A stretch of 64,000 bases of DNA from Cristatella mucedo (GCA_009760855.2 WPIO01000026.1:3540501-3604500), one strand, 5' to 3'. Positions 30,227 to 40,596 are shown, counted from the stretch's first letter. The notes: generated from the sequence alone by a model not told the origin. Made by a program: numbers and translations.

Positions 30227-30640
30227 TTAAATTAATAATTCCATTGTCGATCCAAAATCTGTTTCTTGCATTAGTTTTAAGAAGATTAAGCACCTTCTTC
30301 CACAATCTGTTTGATTGTATTCTTGTAGCTTAAATGTCTGAAATGTTGTTATAACACCAAAATAATTTATTACTTCTGGCATAGGTGGTGCACCGAATGA
30401 ATCAAAGTAAAAACATTTTCTTCCTTCTTGTTTAAGTGCTACCAGGTGATATATCGCTTTTTGAGAATCACCAGTATTACAAATAGAACATTCATTTCTT
30501 AATGGTCTTTTTAGTTCATCTCTTGCAAACACACCTCTAAAGTCTTTTATATCTAATTCTTTTATATAATTATTTATTTCTATATCAGTTAAAGGTGTTG
30601 ATTTTACTTTTTTTCAGTTTATCAATTGTCTTTTTAAGCT
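30227..30640 (-). pseudogene. Adenain-like cysteine protease (fossil)
   Basis: Maturation protease of the Ulp1/adenain family, which cuts capsid precursors in Polintons and adenoviruses. Visible: the His region YHLVALKQEGRKCFYFDSFG with the acidic partner in FDSFGAPPMP, then the Gln-to-Cys stretch YNQTDCGRRCLIFLKLM holding the nucleophile Cys. The N-terminal part is poorly readable. Broken. Confidence 0.85.
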
Positions 30641-30646
30641 CTGCAA

Positions 30647-31033
30647 TCATTTGTTCTTTATCAGCACACCCACCAACGCCTGAAGCATATCTCTTAGCAC
30701 TACCAGAAAATCGTTTACCAAGTTCATTTGATATTCCTGCAAAGATAGCTGGTAAAGGTTGTAGACTCTTTTTTCTGTCATTCTATCTAAATCATCAGAT
30801 ATAACACCACCTTTACTTGTTTGTATTCTTCCTGCACCTTTACTTGTTTGTATTCTTCCTGTTCCAATAGCTGTTGCACCAGATCTCAATTTGACAAACT
30901 TTGACTTCTTCCTATCGCAAATAGTACAAACGCCTTTCAACATTCCTCTCATTCCTTTAGTTGAATGTACTTCAACATACTGTTCATGAATTGTATCAGT
31001 TTGTTTTTTACACTTCAAACAATAAATTTCCAT
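30647..31033 (-). pseudogene. CxxC zinc-ribbon protein (DUF5679-like) of the Polinton
   Basis: Starts MEIYCLKCKKQTDTIHEQ, then GMLKGVCTICDRKKSKFVKL: two CxxC pairs 30-odd residues apart as in the short DUF5679-type proteins common in adintoviruses. The C-terminal part holds a 9-residue tandem repeat (GRIQTSKGA, GRIQTSKGG). The start at 31,033 is divergent to the ATPase start at 31,055. The downstream half is poorly preserved. Confidence 0.7.
30809..30862. repeat. 27-bp tandem duplication inside the zinc-ribbon gene
   Basis: Two adjacent units of acctttacttgtttgtattc plus 7 more bases, in frame. Confidence 0.9.
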
Positions 31034-31057
31034 ATCTCTTATTATATAGAAAAAATG
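31028..31057. promoter_or_regulatory. Divergent start region with TATAGA motif
   Basis: Start codons on the two strands (31,033 minus, 31,055 plus) are only 21 bp apart; ttatatagaaaaaatg abuts the ATPase start. A shared promoter is inferred. Confidence 0.5.
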
Positions 31058-31726
31058 TCTTTGCAAGTTAGAGCTTTCAATTTTGGACAGGATATAGATA
31101 CTGGACATAAAGAACCATTACCTAAAGTTCCTATTAGAGCATTAGTGCTTGGACCAAGTGGAACAGGTAACTCACAATTAGTGATGAATTGGATATTTTA
31201 TGGAATGCTTAATTATGATACATGAACAATCATTGCTTCAAGTTTAGATCAAAAGTTATATCGTGGTCTTATGTCAATGACTAAAGGTAAACCTGCTTAT
31301 GCTTGGGTTAATGGAATTGATAACATGCCAGAAGTTGATTCTTATAAGAATTGTAAGAATGTTGTTGTATTAGATGATTTAAGGACAGAAGATCAATCTA
31401 AGATATTAGATTATTTTATTAGAGGTAGACATAAATCATTGAACATATTTTATCTTGTGCAATGATTTACTAATATTCCTAGAAGAGAAATAAGAAACAA
31501 TATAAATATGATTATAATCTTTAAACAAAATAATACTGATATAGAATACATTCGTGATTCATATGTTGGTGATATAGATAAGAAAATGCTCACAGAATGG
31601 GTAAACTCATGCACTAGAAATAGATTTAGTTATTGTGTTATTGATCTAACTAAAACAGAATCAGAAGGAAGATTTTGGTCTGTTGATAGTACAGGTAAGC
31701 AATTAATAACTGTTTTTAATTGAATA
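31055..31726 (+). pseudogene. FtsK/A32-like DNA-packaging ATPase (fossil)
   Basis: Would pump the genome into the capsid. Begins MSLQVRAFNFGQDIDTGH; P-loop region LVLGPSGTG; Walker B stretch CKNVVVLDDLRTED; then HKSLNIFYLVQ and NNINMIIIFKQNN, which fit the sensor region of Polinton and adintovirus ATPases. About 670 nt, usual for the family. Broken. First of the virion gene block on the plus strand. Confidence 0.93.
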
Positions 31727-31735
31727 TAGGAGAAA

Positions 31736-32340
31736 ATGATAAATGGTAAAATATATGCAAGTAAAAACAAATCTTACAGAGGAAGTGTTCAAGAAACAAT
31801 AGATTTAGAGAATAAACTTACTAATTTAGAAAATTTACGATTTGCTGGTATTCTTGATAATGCTCAAGAGATACAAAGAATTGAAGCAAAAATGCAAGCA
31901 ACAGATAGAGTTGAACATGAACTAAATGAACGTGCGTTAGAGAAATCAACTGGTAATTATGGTAATGTTGTTATTGATAAATTAAAGAAAGTTAGACCAT
32001 CACTTGCTATTAAAATGGAACAAAAAGAAGAAGTCAAAAGATTATTAGGACAAAAAGCACCTGTAGATATTTCTAATATATTAAAAAAAGGATTTGCTGC
32101 TATTGCAGATGGTAAACGTAAAAAGGCAGTAAATATTGCAAATCAAGCTAAGACATATTCTGCTAATCCAGAGGTGAGAGAAGCAATCGATACACTTCAA
32201 AAAGGAATTGCAGATCATCTTAATGTTAATCCTTCAACTGGTAAGAAACCTAGGAAGAGAGTTAAAAAAGCAAAAGTGATTCAAGAAACTGAACCAAGTG
32301 TTTATATATGTTATATATATGTTTATTGTTCAATCTGAAA
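31736..32340 (+). CDS. Helical basic Polinton protein, unknown
   Basis: About 200 codons; starts at 31,736 behind tataggagaaaatg. Coiled-coil-like, Lys/Gln-rich, with a basic GKKPRKRVKKAKV near the end that would suit DNA binding or a nuclear signal. No family recognised. Lies between ATPase and the probable minor capsid genes, so a core or scaffold role is plausible. Confidence 0.55.
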
Positions 32341-32760
32341 CAAATATTCTAAAAGAGAAGAAAGCATATCTTCTTGATAAAATTAAAACAAGAGGATCTG
32401 TGTCTAATACTGTAAGAAATACTATAGAAAATATGAGAGTAGGAGATAGAGTCATTTGATTCTGATGTTGTATTTCTTCATTCAGAATTGAGAGCTTTAG
32501 ATTCGAGAATGCCTGCAGACAATTTAATTTATAGTTATCTTAACTATAATCTTGTTGGAAAAGGAATATAGATAGTTCCATTGATTGTGAAATCTGAAAA
32601 AGAAGTAGTTGATAAACTTGATTTATGGCTTAGTGAACTTGCAGCTGGAAATAGAGGTGTAACAAGTTCAATCAGTGCTGCTGTTGATTATCTTGCTAAA
32701 TCAAGAAAAGTTCCAAAGAAATATGTTGCAAAGATAAACAATCTTTTATATAGTATATAG
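32340..32760 (+). pseudogene. Remnant of a Polinton gene, unknown
   Basis: Helical coding remnants (KEVVDKLDLWLSELAAG, AVDYLAKSRKVPKKYVAK). Broken; may be the tail of the preceding gene or its own gene. Confidence 0.4.
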
Positions 32761-32762
32761 AA

Positions 32763-33652
32763 ATGAGTGAGTTGGTAAAAATTGCTAGTGAAATATTAAA
32801 AAGTCTTGAAAGTATTAGGAAAACTAGTCAAGCAAGTAAAGATGGATATGTTTTTAATATAAATGGAAATACTAATCCAATTAGAGCTAAGATTAATACA
32901 CCAATATTACTAAGAGGTAAAAACTTTAAGATCTGTTTTAAAAAATTCGCTGCAACTAATTCTATTAGAAATATAACTGATGCAAATAATACTTTTGTTT
33001 ATAGAGTTTCTGGAGGATCAGAACAAACTGTAACATTAGGACCTGGAATATATGGTGGTACAACCGATGATATAAACGTTGGTATTGCAGATACAATTAA
33101 TAATTCAATTACTCAATCAGGAGCAACAACAAATAAGTTTCAAATTGGTCTTGATACTACAACTTCAAACTCATGGATTAAATTACCTTTTGGTTGGACA
33201 TTCCTTGCAAGTAAATCTACTCTTTCTACTATTCTAGGATATACTGCTGATGCTTATACTACACATTCATCTGCTGACTTTGCTAAGATGTATCCTGATA
33301 TTACACCTGTTGTTTGTACACCTAATACAAAGATTAATTCAGAAAAAGAAGTTTTCGTTAGTAGTATTGATTTTATACTCGTAAATTGTTATATGGTTGC
33401 CAGTGGAACAAGTTACATAAATGGAACTGAAACACAAGTATTATGTATGTAGTTTTCATTATGATGCTTATCCATGGCAATTAATGGTTTATGAACCAAA
33501 AACTATTGAGTATCATAATGTTGCTAGTGATTATATCTCTGATATAACTATAACTATTACTAATCAAGACCTAAATTTAATAGATTTTAATTCACAAAAT
33601 ATTTCAGTTTCTATAGAAATTCTTGAAGTTTATTGTAGAAAATGTCAATAAG
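32763..33652 (+). pseudogene. Probable minor capsid (penton-like) protein 1 (fossil)
   Basis: Starts MSELVKIASEILKSLESI behind tatagaaatg. The beta-rich body has TLGPGIYGGTTDDINVGI, then TILGYTADAY. The same layout (PGxY, INxxI, LGxxx) is in the next gene, so the two look like sisters. Their place between ATPase and major capsid protein is where Polintons keep penton/minor capsid genes. Broken; name inferred from order and fold character only. Confidence 0.55.
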
Positions 33653-34543
33653 ATTAACTGGAATTAGCAGTTCTGAATCAAAAACATTATCTCCACCTCT
33701 TATGCTAGGATATGATTCAGGTTATAATAGAATTGGTTTACGTAGAGTAGAGTTTACCTATACTAATAAAGTAATATTAACTGTTATTGAAGATGTAAAT
33801 GATAAACTTTGGTTTAAGTGGAGTATGACAGATCTGCCAACTGCATATATTACAATTGCTCCTGGTTATTATGATTCAAATAAAATAACTGCTGCTATAA
33901 ATAAAGCATTATCAGAACCTCAACAGAAAACTATCGTTGCTCAAAATGGATCTACAACTGCTTCAACGGTTAGTGCATTTTATGATACTACTAAAAGAAA
34001 TAGTACAGGTATAAAATTTAGTATTGATAAAGATGATAGAATAATGATGCAAGTAGTTGGTGATTATGTTGTTCCACTTGGAAGTAATTCTAGATCCGCA
34101 GTAAATTCAATTGGAGATACTCTTGGTTTTAATTCAAATCAACAAGGAACATTTGATAGTGATGCTGTAGGTGGAATATCAAATGAAGCAATAGAAAGAG
34201 CAATGTATTTTGCAAGTATTTTTAAAGCGTGGAATAAAATGATATTACCAGATAATAAAGGAATAAGGTGGATAAGTGTAGACTGTGATTTAGTTGATCC
34301 TTTTAAAAATTACATAGAAAAAGAAAAGGATTCTTAGAACAATGTTCATATTTATATATTATAGATATTGATGATATTAATCCTGGTGAAAAGGTTGATC
34401 TACATATTCCTAATGTATTATACTTACCAACACGAGGTGATATAGATGCAATAAGAAGTTTTAAAATAGGATTAAGTGATCAGAATGGAAATGCTGTAAG
34501 TATTATTACTGGTGTAGTTGCAACAATAGAAATTTCAAAGTAA
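33642..34543 (+). pseudogene. Probable minor capsid (penton-like) protein 2 (fossil)
   Basis: Starts MSIRLTGISSSESKTLSPP at 33,642 behind tgtagaaaatg, overlapping the previous gene by about 10 nt. Contains ITIAPGYYDSNKITAAINKA and DTLGFNSNQQ, the same landmarks as its left neighbour, and a beta-rich end with VDLHIPNVLYLP. Broken. Likely single-jelly-roll vertex or fibre-base protein, by position. Confidence 0.55.
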
Positions 34544-34552
34544 TATAGAGCA

Positions 34553-35164
34553 ATGGGTAGCTATGCGAGAGGAGGTCATGATAGAATATATGGAGGTAAA
34601 TATCGTGGCTCTGGAGTAAAGTTTGACGGTGCTATTGATGTGTCTAATAAAGTTTTAAGTACTGCAAGTAATGCTGTTGATGCAGGATTAAAAGTTGCAA
34701 GTAAAGGTATTGAAATGCATCAAGCAAGAAAAATTACTGAACTACAAACAAACAAAGAAAAGATAGATCAAGATTACGCTACTAAACGTAGAGAGATGGA
34801 TGATAAACTTGAAGAAGAAAGAAAAAAGAAAGAACTTGAATATGAAATTGAGAAGAAAAGAAAAGATGAAGACTATGAGAAAATTATGAGAGAGGTGGAT
34901 CTTGAATTAAAACGTATGATGCTTGAACAGGTCACTAAGAAAAAAACTAAAAAAAGTAGAAAGGCAAAGACAGAAGAAGAACCAGAAGTTGAAGGCTATT
35001 CAGAGACTCTTAAAGAGAATGATCCTAAAGCATATAAAGAAATAGCAAACGTAATTAATGATAAAGCTGTTGTTCCTCATACACCTCCAAAAGCTGATGG
35101 TTATGGTGGAAATATGAAGAAAAAAATAGGAGCTGGATTATATATTCAAAGTAGGAAATAATAT
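34553..35164 (+). CDS. Coiled-coil virion protein with Gly-Gly ends
   Basis: 203 codons, looks whole. N terminus YARGGHDRIYGGKYRGSG is Gly/Tyr-rich; residues about 55-140 form a long charged coiled coil (EEERKKKELEYEIEKK); then a basic KKKTKKSRKAK patch; the C terminus has DGYGGN and KKKIGAGLYI. The GG-x and GAG-L sites resemble adenain processing sites, so this may be a precursor of a core or membrane-active peptide, cut by the element's own protease. That is inference. Directly in front of the major capsid gene. Confidence 0.6.
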
Positions 35165-35190
35165 TTTAGTTTTTTACATAGAGAAGAAAA

Positions 35191-36503
35191 ATGGCAAGTG
35201 CACCTATCGATAGTATACTCAAATTGGGAGGTCCCGAGTTTCCTAATTATAAACTTAGAGATTATCAATTTAGAGAGTTTTATCAAACTAATGGAAATGA
35301 AGGTGATAGCATAGCTGGCAAACTAATTACATTCATTGTTCCTGGTGAACAACAAACTTGTTCTGTTCCATCTGATTGTTATCTTCTACTTGAAGGAAGA
35401 ATTGTTGGTACACCTGCAAATGCTTCTGATGTACCTAGTACACTTAAAGGAACACTTGCTGCTGGACTAGTTTATAATGCTGGTTCTTGGTTATTTAGTA
35501 GTATGAGAATTAGACTTGTTACTGAAGAAATTGAAAGTCTTCCATTAAAAGAGGCAGCTGGAAGCGTTTCAACACTTATGGGTCGTCTATGCTATCCAAA
35601 TGATTATAATAGGACTGAAGGACCAGCAACTGGGTGGAAAAAGGATGAAGCAAGTATATTGGATGATATGAGCAGTGGTCTTGCTTCATATACTAGTCCT
35701 AATGCATCTGGAGCAGCAACTTCAAATATTAGATTCATGTATAGACGCGGTGTTATATACAATTCTGTTGAACCAGATGCTGACGTTGGAACGTTTAGTA
35801 TTGCACTTCTTCTAGCAAGACTTTCTGGTTTTTGTGCTGATATAAATAAAATTCTTTATAATATTCCTTTTACTCTAGAAATGACTAGAGTTAGAGGAGA
35901 TGATAGAAACTTTATTTTGACTGGACCATCTGCAGCAGTTGGAACTACAAACAATACTATTACAACTAGGACAGCTGCACCTGCTGCAAATGATGGATTG
36001 ATAAAGTTAGATGGTTGATTGTTGCAGCTCAAGCAAGTGATAAATATGATAGTTACACGGGAAATCCTTGCACTTACAATCATTGCGATATTAAGAGTGT
36101 TACTGTGCTTGCAAATGGATCTAAACAATATCCTGCTGTTGCAAGAGCATGCGAGCCTAAAAAAGGAAAATGTGCTCCATCTTACATGGATTTCACGACT
36201 TTTAGAAAGCAATATCGTGGCCTTAATGAAGTTACTGAGCCAGTTGGTGTTACTTATCCTGAATGGATTTCACTTTACCCAATTCATGTTATTGATCTTC
36301 AATACAATGATGAACCTCTTAGAGTAACATCAAGACTTGATGTAACTATTGAGTTCAATAGCAATGCTGTTCCTGCTTCTGGTATTCTAATTCATTACTT
36401 GACTATCTGTGAGAACAGTGCTGAGCTAACATCTAATGGAAGTGGTGCTAACTTTACATGCAGTAAAGGAATGATGGTTTACGATGGAAAATATTTTTAA
36501 TAA
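35191..36503 (+). pseudogene. Major capsid protein, double-jelly-roll type (fossil)
   Basis: Hexon-like protein that would build the icosahedral shell. Begins MASAPIDSILKLGGPEFP, followed by YKLRDYQFREFYQTNG and long beta-rich stretches; later landmarks are NKILYNIPFTLEMTRVRGD, YPEWISLYPIHVIDLQYN and SGILIHYLTICENSAELT. About 1.3 kb, at the low end for Polinton capsids. Placement after the minor capsid genes and before the nuclease fits the family. Broken. Confidence 0.85.
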
Positions 36504-36523
36504 AATTATAATAACTGAATATA

Positions 36524-37363
36524 ATGCGAAAAACAAATTTTATTCAAGGGTCTGATGAATGGAAGAGAGCTATGAGTTTAAATATTGGCGGATCAGAAGT
36601 CTATTCTGTTTTAGGTAATGATATGGTATTTGGCTCTCAAATTGATTGTGATATAGAATTAATTGCTAATAGAAAACTAAAAAAATATATTTCAAATTCT
36701 CAACCAATGAGATTTCCGCAAATTTTATTTGGTAAAGTCTTTGAACCAATAGCTGCTAAATTTTTAGAAATGAAATTAGATAGAAAGATTGAAAATGCAA
36801 ATGATTGTTTTACTAGCGATGGAGTTTATAGATATTCTCCAGATGGAATCATAGATGAAGACACATTAATTGAGATAAAATGTTTATGGAGTCGTAGTAT
36901 ATTTGAAGATTTAACACCAAAACAATACTTAGCTCAATGTTTATTAGGATTACATGTACTAAAACTAAGCAGATGTTTCTACAGTGAGTTTGAAATATTC
37001 GTTGAAGGTCTAAATTGCAAAGAAGCACCTAAAGATTATGTTGCAGCAGGATCAGTAAGAATACCAACGAATTATGTTTTTGATATGCCCATTAGAGAGC
37101 CTTTACTTACGTATTTACTTAAAGATGAGAAACACTTTGATTTTAAATTTGATATAATAAGTGATTATGGTAGATTCACAAATAAAAAGAGTTTTGGTTT
37201 TGATATAAAATATTATATAAAAAAATTAGAAATACAAGTAGTTGAAGAAGAAGACTATGGAAGATTTTCAAGGATTGTTCCAGTTGTTAGAGAAGTATTA
37301 AATAGAAGTAAAATATTATTCAATGAATATATAGAAAATGAGCAAGTTTCACACAGATGATTT
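36524..37363 (+). CDS. YqaJ-like (lambda-exonuclease fold) nuclease
   Basis: 279 codons, looks whole. N terminus FIQGSDEWKRAMSLNIGGSE is the usual Q-G-S-x-E-W plus G-G-S-E start of YqaJ enzymes; QILFGKVFEPIAAKFLE supplies the first acidic residue; YSPDGIIDEDTLIEIKCLW carries the D...ExK catalytic set; a later Q (KQYLAQC) completes the motif. These enzymes process DNA ends in recombination, often with an annealing protein, and occur in many eukaryotic DNA viruses. Directly after the capsid gene; overlaps the fibre D gene by about 25 nt. Confidence 0.85.
37327..37340 (+). promoter_or_regulatory. Start-site motif atatatagaaaatg
   Basis: Abuts the fibre D start although the site lies inside the end of the nuclease gene, so it is kept despite coding overlap. 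Confidence 0.6.
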
Positions 37364-38190
37364 CGTATCAAAAGTTAATGGTATTATACTTTTAGATTTT
37401 AATGCAAATGGAAATATAATGGTTAATTTATCTGATCCAATTAATGACTCTGATGTAGTTACAAAATCTTATGCTGACGCTAAATTTGTTGTAAATACAG
37501 GAACGACGCTTAATCTAGGAGGTAAAACAATTACTAATCTTGGAGCAGGTGTTAATCCTACTGATGCTGTCAATATTTCACAAATAAATAATTATGTTAA
37601 GAAGACTGGTGATACAATGTTATCAGATTTAAATATGAATAGTTACGCTATAACATCTACTTATTGGAATTCAGGTAACAGCAAACCAGTAGTATTAAAT
37701 GATGATTGTCGTGTTTCTTATGGAGGAATGAAACGAGATGTATTACCCAAAGCAACTCCTTCAACAACAAATATTGATAAGGGTGGATATTCAATAACTA
37801 ATGTTGCAGAGCCTGTTAATCCATCTGAACGTTGCAACTAAATCTTATGTAGATAAAACAGTTAAAAAATAACAGAAGTACTAGCTCTCTCAATAGATAT
37901 CAATGCAAAGAACTCAATACTAAATCTTTCAACACCTTATTCGTGGACAAATAAAACAGCTCCACCTATAATGATTTTAAATGTTATGGTTGTTGGAGCA
38001 TCTAATTGTATGTTTCTAAAATCTAATACTGATACAACTGCTGTATCTGGAGATGTAAGAGCCATAAATACTTCTCCAACAGGTGTAGACTTAAAGAATT
38101 ATGTTTATTTTACAAGATTACCGACAGACTATTACTTCATTGATACAACTGGAAAACTAAGAGTAAATATCTTGGTCAGTTATTGACCCT
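37338..38190 (+). pseudogene. Polinton fibre-like protein D (fossil)
   Basis: Start at 37,338 fixed by atatatagaaaatg, inside the end of the nuclease gene. Shaft repeats in order: NIMVNLSDPINDSDVVTKSY, KTITNLGAGVNPTDAVNISQ, and SITNVAEPVNPSE. The head-like end (beta-rich, YVYFTRLPTDYYFIDTTGK) stops near 38,185. Same repeat type as the three minus-strand fibres 10 kb away, but on the other strand. Broken. Confidence 0.75.
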
Positions 38191-38615
38191 CCTGAATAAT
38201 ATAAATGATATATTAAAACTATTAACTCTTGTAACTTTGTTGCTTTACGTTTACCTTTAAGAAGAGGGAATAGTTCTGATATAGAACAAATAGCTTCATG
38301 ATCCAAACAATGATGTAATAGAGTAGAGCAACATTGTTTTTTTAAGTGTTTCTTAACTAATAAATATAATTTAGTTGGTCTCTCTTTCTTAAATGAATTA
38401 GTATTTATCTTACAATATGAACAAATTATAATTGCATCATTACGCATAAGACTAGAATCAAATTCTGTTTCTTGCATATCTTTATCACAGATATCACAAC
38501 GTATTTCATATTTTCTTTTTGGTCTCTTTATTTCTTGATGACAGTAAGGATGTTTTCCTTCTAGATAATCAGTTTCATTAAATGTATTTAAACATGTTTC
38601 ACAAAATATTTCCAT
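38157..38615 (-). CDS. Cys-rich zinc-binding Polinton protein, unknown
   Basis: 152 codons, looks whole. Zinc-knuckle-like pairs: IFCETCL, then RCDICDKD, then CSYCKIN; a helical C-terminal half with CCSTLLHHCLDHEAIC. No named family recognised; a small nucleic-acid-binding or regulatory protein is possible. Starts at 38,615, ten bases from the divergent integrase start. Confidence 0.6.
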   Translation of the reverse strand: MEIFCETCLNTFNETDYLEGKHPYCHQEIKRPKRKYEIRCDICDKDMQETEFDSSLMRNDAIIICSYCKINTNSFKKERPTKLYLLVKKHLKKQCCSTLLHHCLDHEAICSISELFPLLKGKRKATKLQELIVLIYHLYYSGGSITDQDIYS

Positions 38616-38628
38616 TCTCTATAGAATG
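38612..38628. promoter_or_regulatory. Compact divergent start region, near-palindromic
   Basis: CATTCTCTATAGAATG: the minus start (38,615) and plus start (38,626) share one TATAGA box with only 10 bp between codons. The strongest case for the motif driving transcription both ways. Confidence 0.55.
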
Positions 38629-39500
38629 TCGTTTTCAACTCTAAATGAAAGAAAAAAAGAAGGTAAATTCAATCCTGACTCAGATATAAGTCAAGTATTC
38701 AAACCAAGACCTAAGAATATTCCACAAGGTTTCTTTAATATTATTGAGCCAAATGAAAATCATCAAGCGGACATTTTATATATGCATAATGCTTCTGGAT
38801 ATAAATATGCACTTAGTGTTATTGATGTTGCTAGTAGATATAAAGATTCAAGACATCTTAAAGCAAAGTCTTCTAAAGAAGTACCAAAGCAATAATAGAT
38901 GTTTACAATAAAGGTTCTTTGAAATGGCCAAAGAAAATCACAGTTGATCCAGGATCAGAGTTTAAAGGAGAGTTTGCTAAAGATATTAAAAAAGATGAAA
39001 CACAAATTATTGAAGGTACCAGTAAAAAGAGTGTTGCATTAGTTGAAAGAATGAATAGAACAGTTGCTGAGAGAGCATTTATTGCTCAGTATGAAAAAGA
39101 AATAGAAAGTATAAATAATGGAGAATATACTAGAAACAGAGAGTGGATTGATAATTTACCAAAGATTATTGATTATCTAAATAATAGTGTTACGAAAGCA
39201 ATAGGTGAGAAACCTGTTAAAGCGATAAAAAAGAAAAAGTGAAACTAAAGAAACCAAAATATCATAGAAAAGTAGGAGAACAAGAACCGTTATTAGAACT
39301 TGGAACAACTGTTAGATATTTATGAAAACCAGGTGAAGGAGAAGATGAAAAAAAGAAGAGCTACAGATGCGATATGGAGTTTAACTAAACATACTATAGT
39401 TAGAATAATGGTATTGCAAGAACAACCAGCGCTTTTTTGGTTAAATGATGTTAATATGAGTTTTGTTAGAGAGGAGTTGCAAGTTGTTAGGCCTTAGAAC
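38626..39500 (+). pseudogene. Retroviral-type (RVE) integrase of the Polinton (fossil)
   Basis: Would cut the ends of the element and join them to host DNA. DDE triad stretches: ENHQADILYMHNASGYKYAL with VIDVASRY (first Asp), KITVDPGSEFKGEFAKDI (second Asp), and VERMNRTVAERAF (Glu). The C-terminal part has a short SH3-like IN tail near KYHRKVGEQEPLLELGTTV. No N-terminal HHCC was seen. Near the right end, the usual place. Broken. Confidence 0.92.
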
Positions 39501-39885
39501 CGTCTGGACTTTCTAATGGCTCAATTAATACTTCATCAAATTCTTCTTTAGTTACTTTATCATCGTCTAATGCATCTACAATCTTTGAAATTAAGTTATG
39601 ATTTGTTTGAAGAATAGATCTTTTCCTTCTATCAATTTGTGATATTGTACTATCTATTGAGATTACCATTGTTGATAAAGCACCTAATACTGTAACTACA
39701 TGAGAAAGTTCATCATGTTTTTGAATGTAAGTACTGGTTACTGTAATTGCAAGAGATAGTAAGATACCTAAAAATTGAAAACCATATCTAATACGTATTA
39801 GTTTAGTTAAGCAACCTTTAATTCTATCATCGTCTAAAAGTATTTGATTATACTTGGTATTAGCGTATTTACTTCGAAGGTCTGA
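39487..39885 (-). pseudogene. Two-pass membrane protein with charged C terminus
   Basis: Two hydrophobic segments, FQFLGILLSLAITVTSTYI and HVVTVLGALSTMVISI, then a helical tail (DRRKRSILQTNHNLISKI, KVTKEEFDEVLIEP). Converges on the integrase gene end, overlapping by about 10 nt. No family recognised. The 5' end is unclear and runs into a small tandem duplication. Confidence 0.5.
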
Positions 39886-39888
39886 CGT

Positions 39889-39963
39889 GCTGTCCTATAT
39901 TAATTGCTTAGATTTACTTCCATGATGCTGTCCTATATTAATTGTTTAGATTTACTTCCATGG
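39889..39963. repeat. 38-bp tandem duplication in the Polinton
   Basis: Two adjacent units starting gctgtcctatattaattg, nearly identical. Confidence 0.9.
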
Positions 39964-39984
39964 TCTTCTACCTGTATTTAAGGT

Positions 39985-40385
39985 TCGTGATGACATCCTG
40001 GAAACATACAATTACATCCAAGACTCACATAATCATCACTATAATCTGTTATTTTAATCTCTGGTAGCATAATTTTTCTAAGCTCATCGAGTTCATTCTT
40101 ATAATCAAAACAAGATTTCCAAGAATATTCATCTTCATCACAGAAACATTTATTAGTATCATGTTTGCAATGACTACAATCTTTATATTCTATTTTTTAA
40201 TAAGTAATAAAAGCTCATTATATTTTTCTAACCAACTCATCCTTTTAAAATAGGTTATCCTTTTTTCTTTGCATTCTTTAATATGTTTAATTACACGTAC
40301 TTTTTTCCATGATATAGCCTTTTTAGTAATACAATATGAAAGATAATCAAGGCTTTGATATCTATAAATTCTGTCAAACAAACAT
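39985..40385 (-). pseudogene. Cys-rich Polinton protein, unknown
   Basis: The C-terminal part has CSHCKHDTNKCFCDEDE and CNCMFPGCHHEP, a metal-binding pattern; the N-terminal part is basic and helical. Broken, no family recognised. Confidence 0.45.
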
Positions 40386-40395
40386 GTATTATTTT

Positions 40396-40596
40396 CTAAA
40401 ATAGTGCATTGTGTAATAAAAGTAGTAAGTTCTTTAACACAGTAGGTACACCAGAACTACTAGGTACAACAGTAGGTACACCAGAACTATTAAAACAATA
40501 TTTATTAAATATATTAATAACTCGTTTTTTCCATCTAGCTGCATGTTCTCCTTTCCTTCTTAACAATGTCCTAGATATATATGACAATGGCATTTA
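40396..40596 (-). CDS. Small Polinton gene next to the right terminal repeat, unknown
   Basis: 65 codons; basic start (LLRRKGEHAARWKKRVINIF) and a short tandem SSGVPTVVP repeat coded by a 30-bp duplication at 40,439-40,490. Reads inward from the right terminal repeat. Confidence 0.4.
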
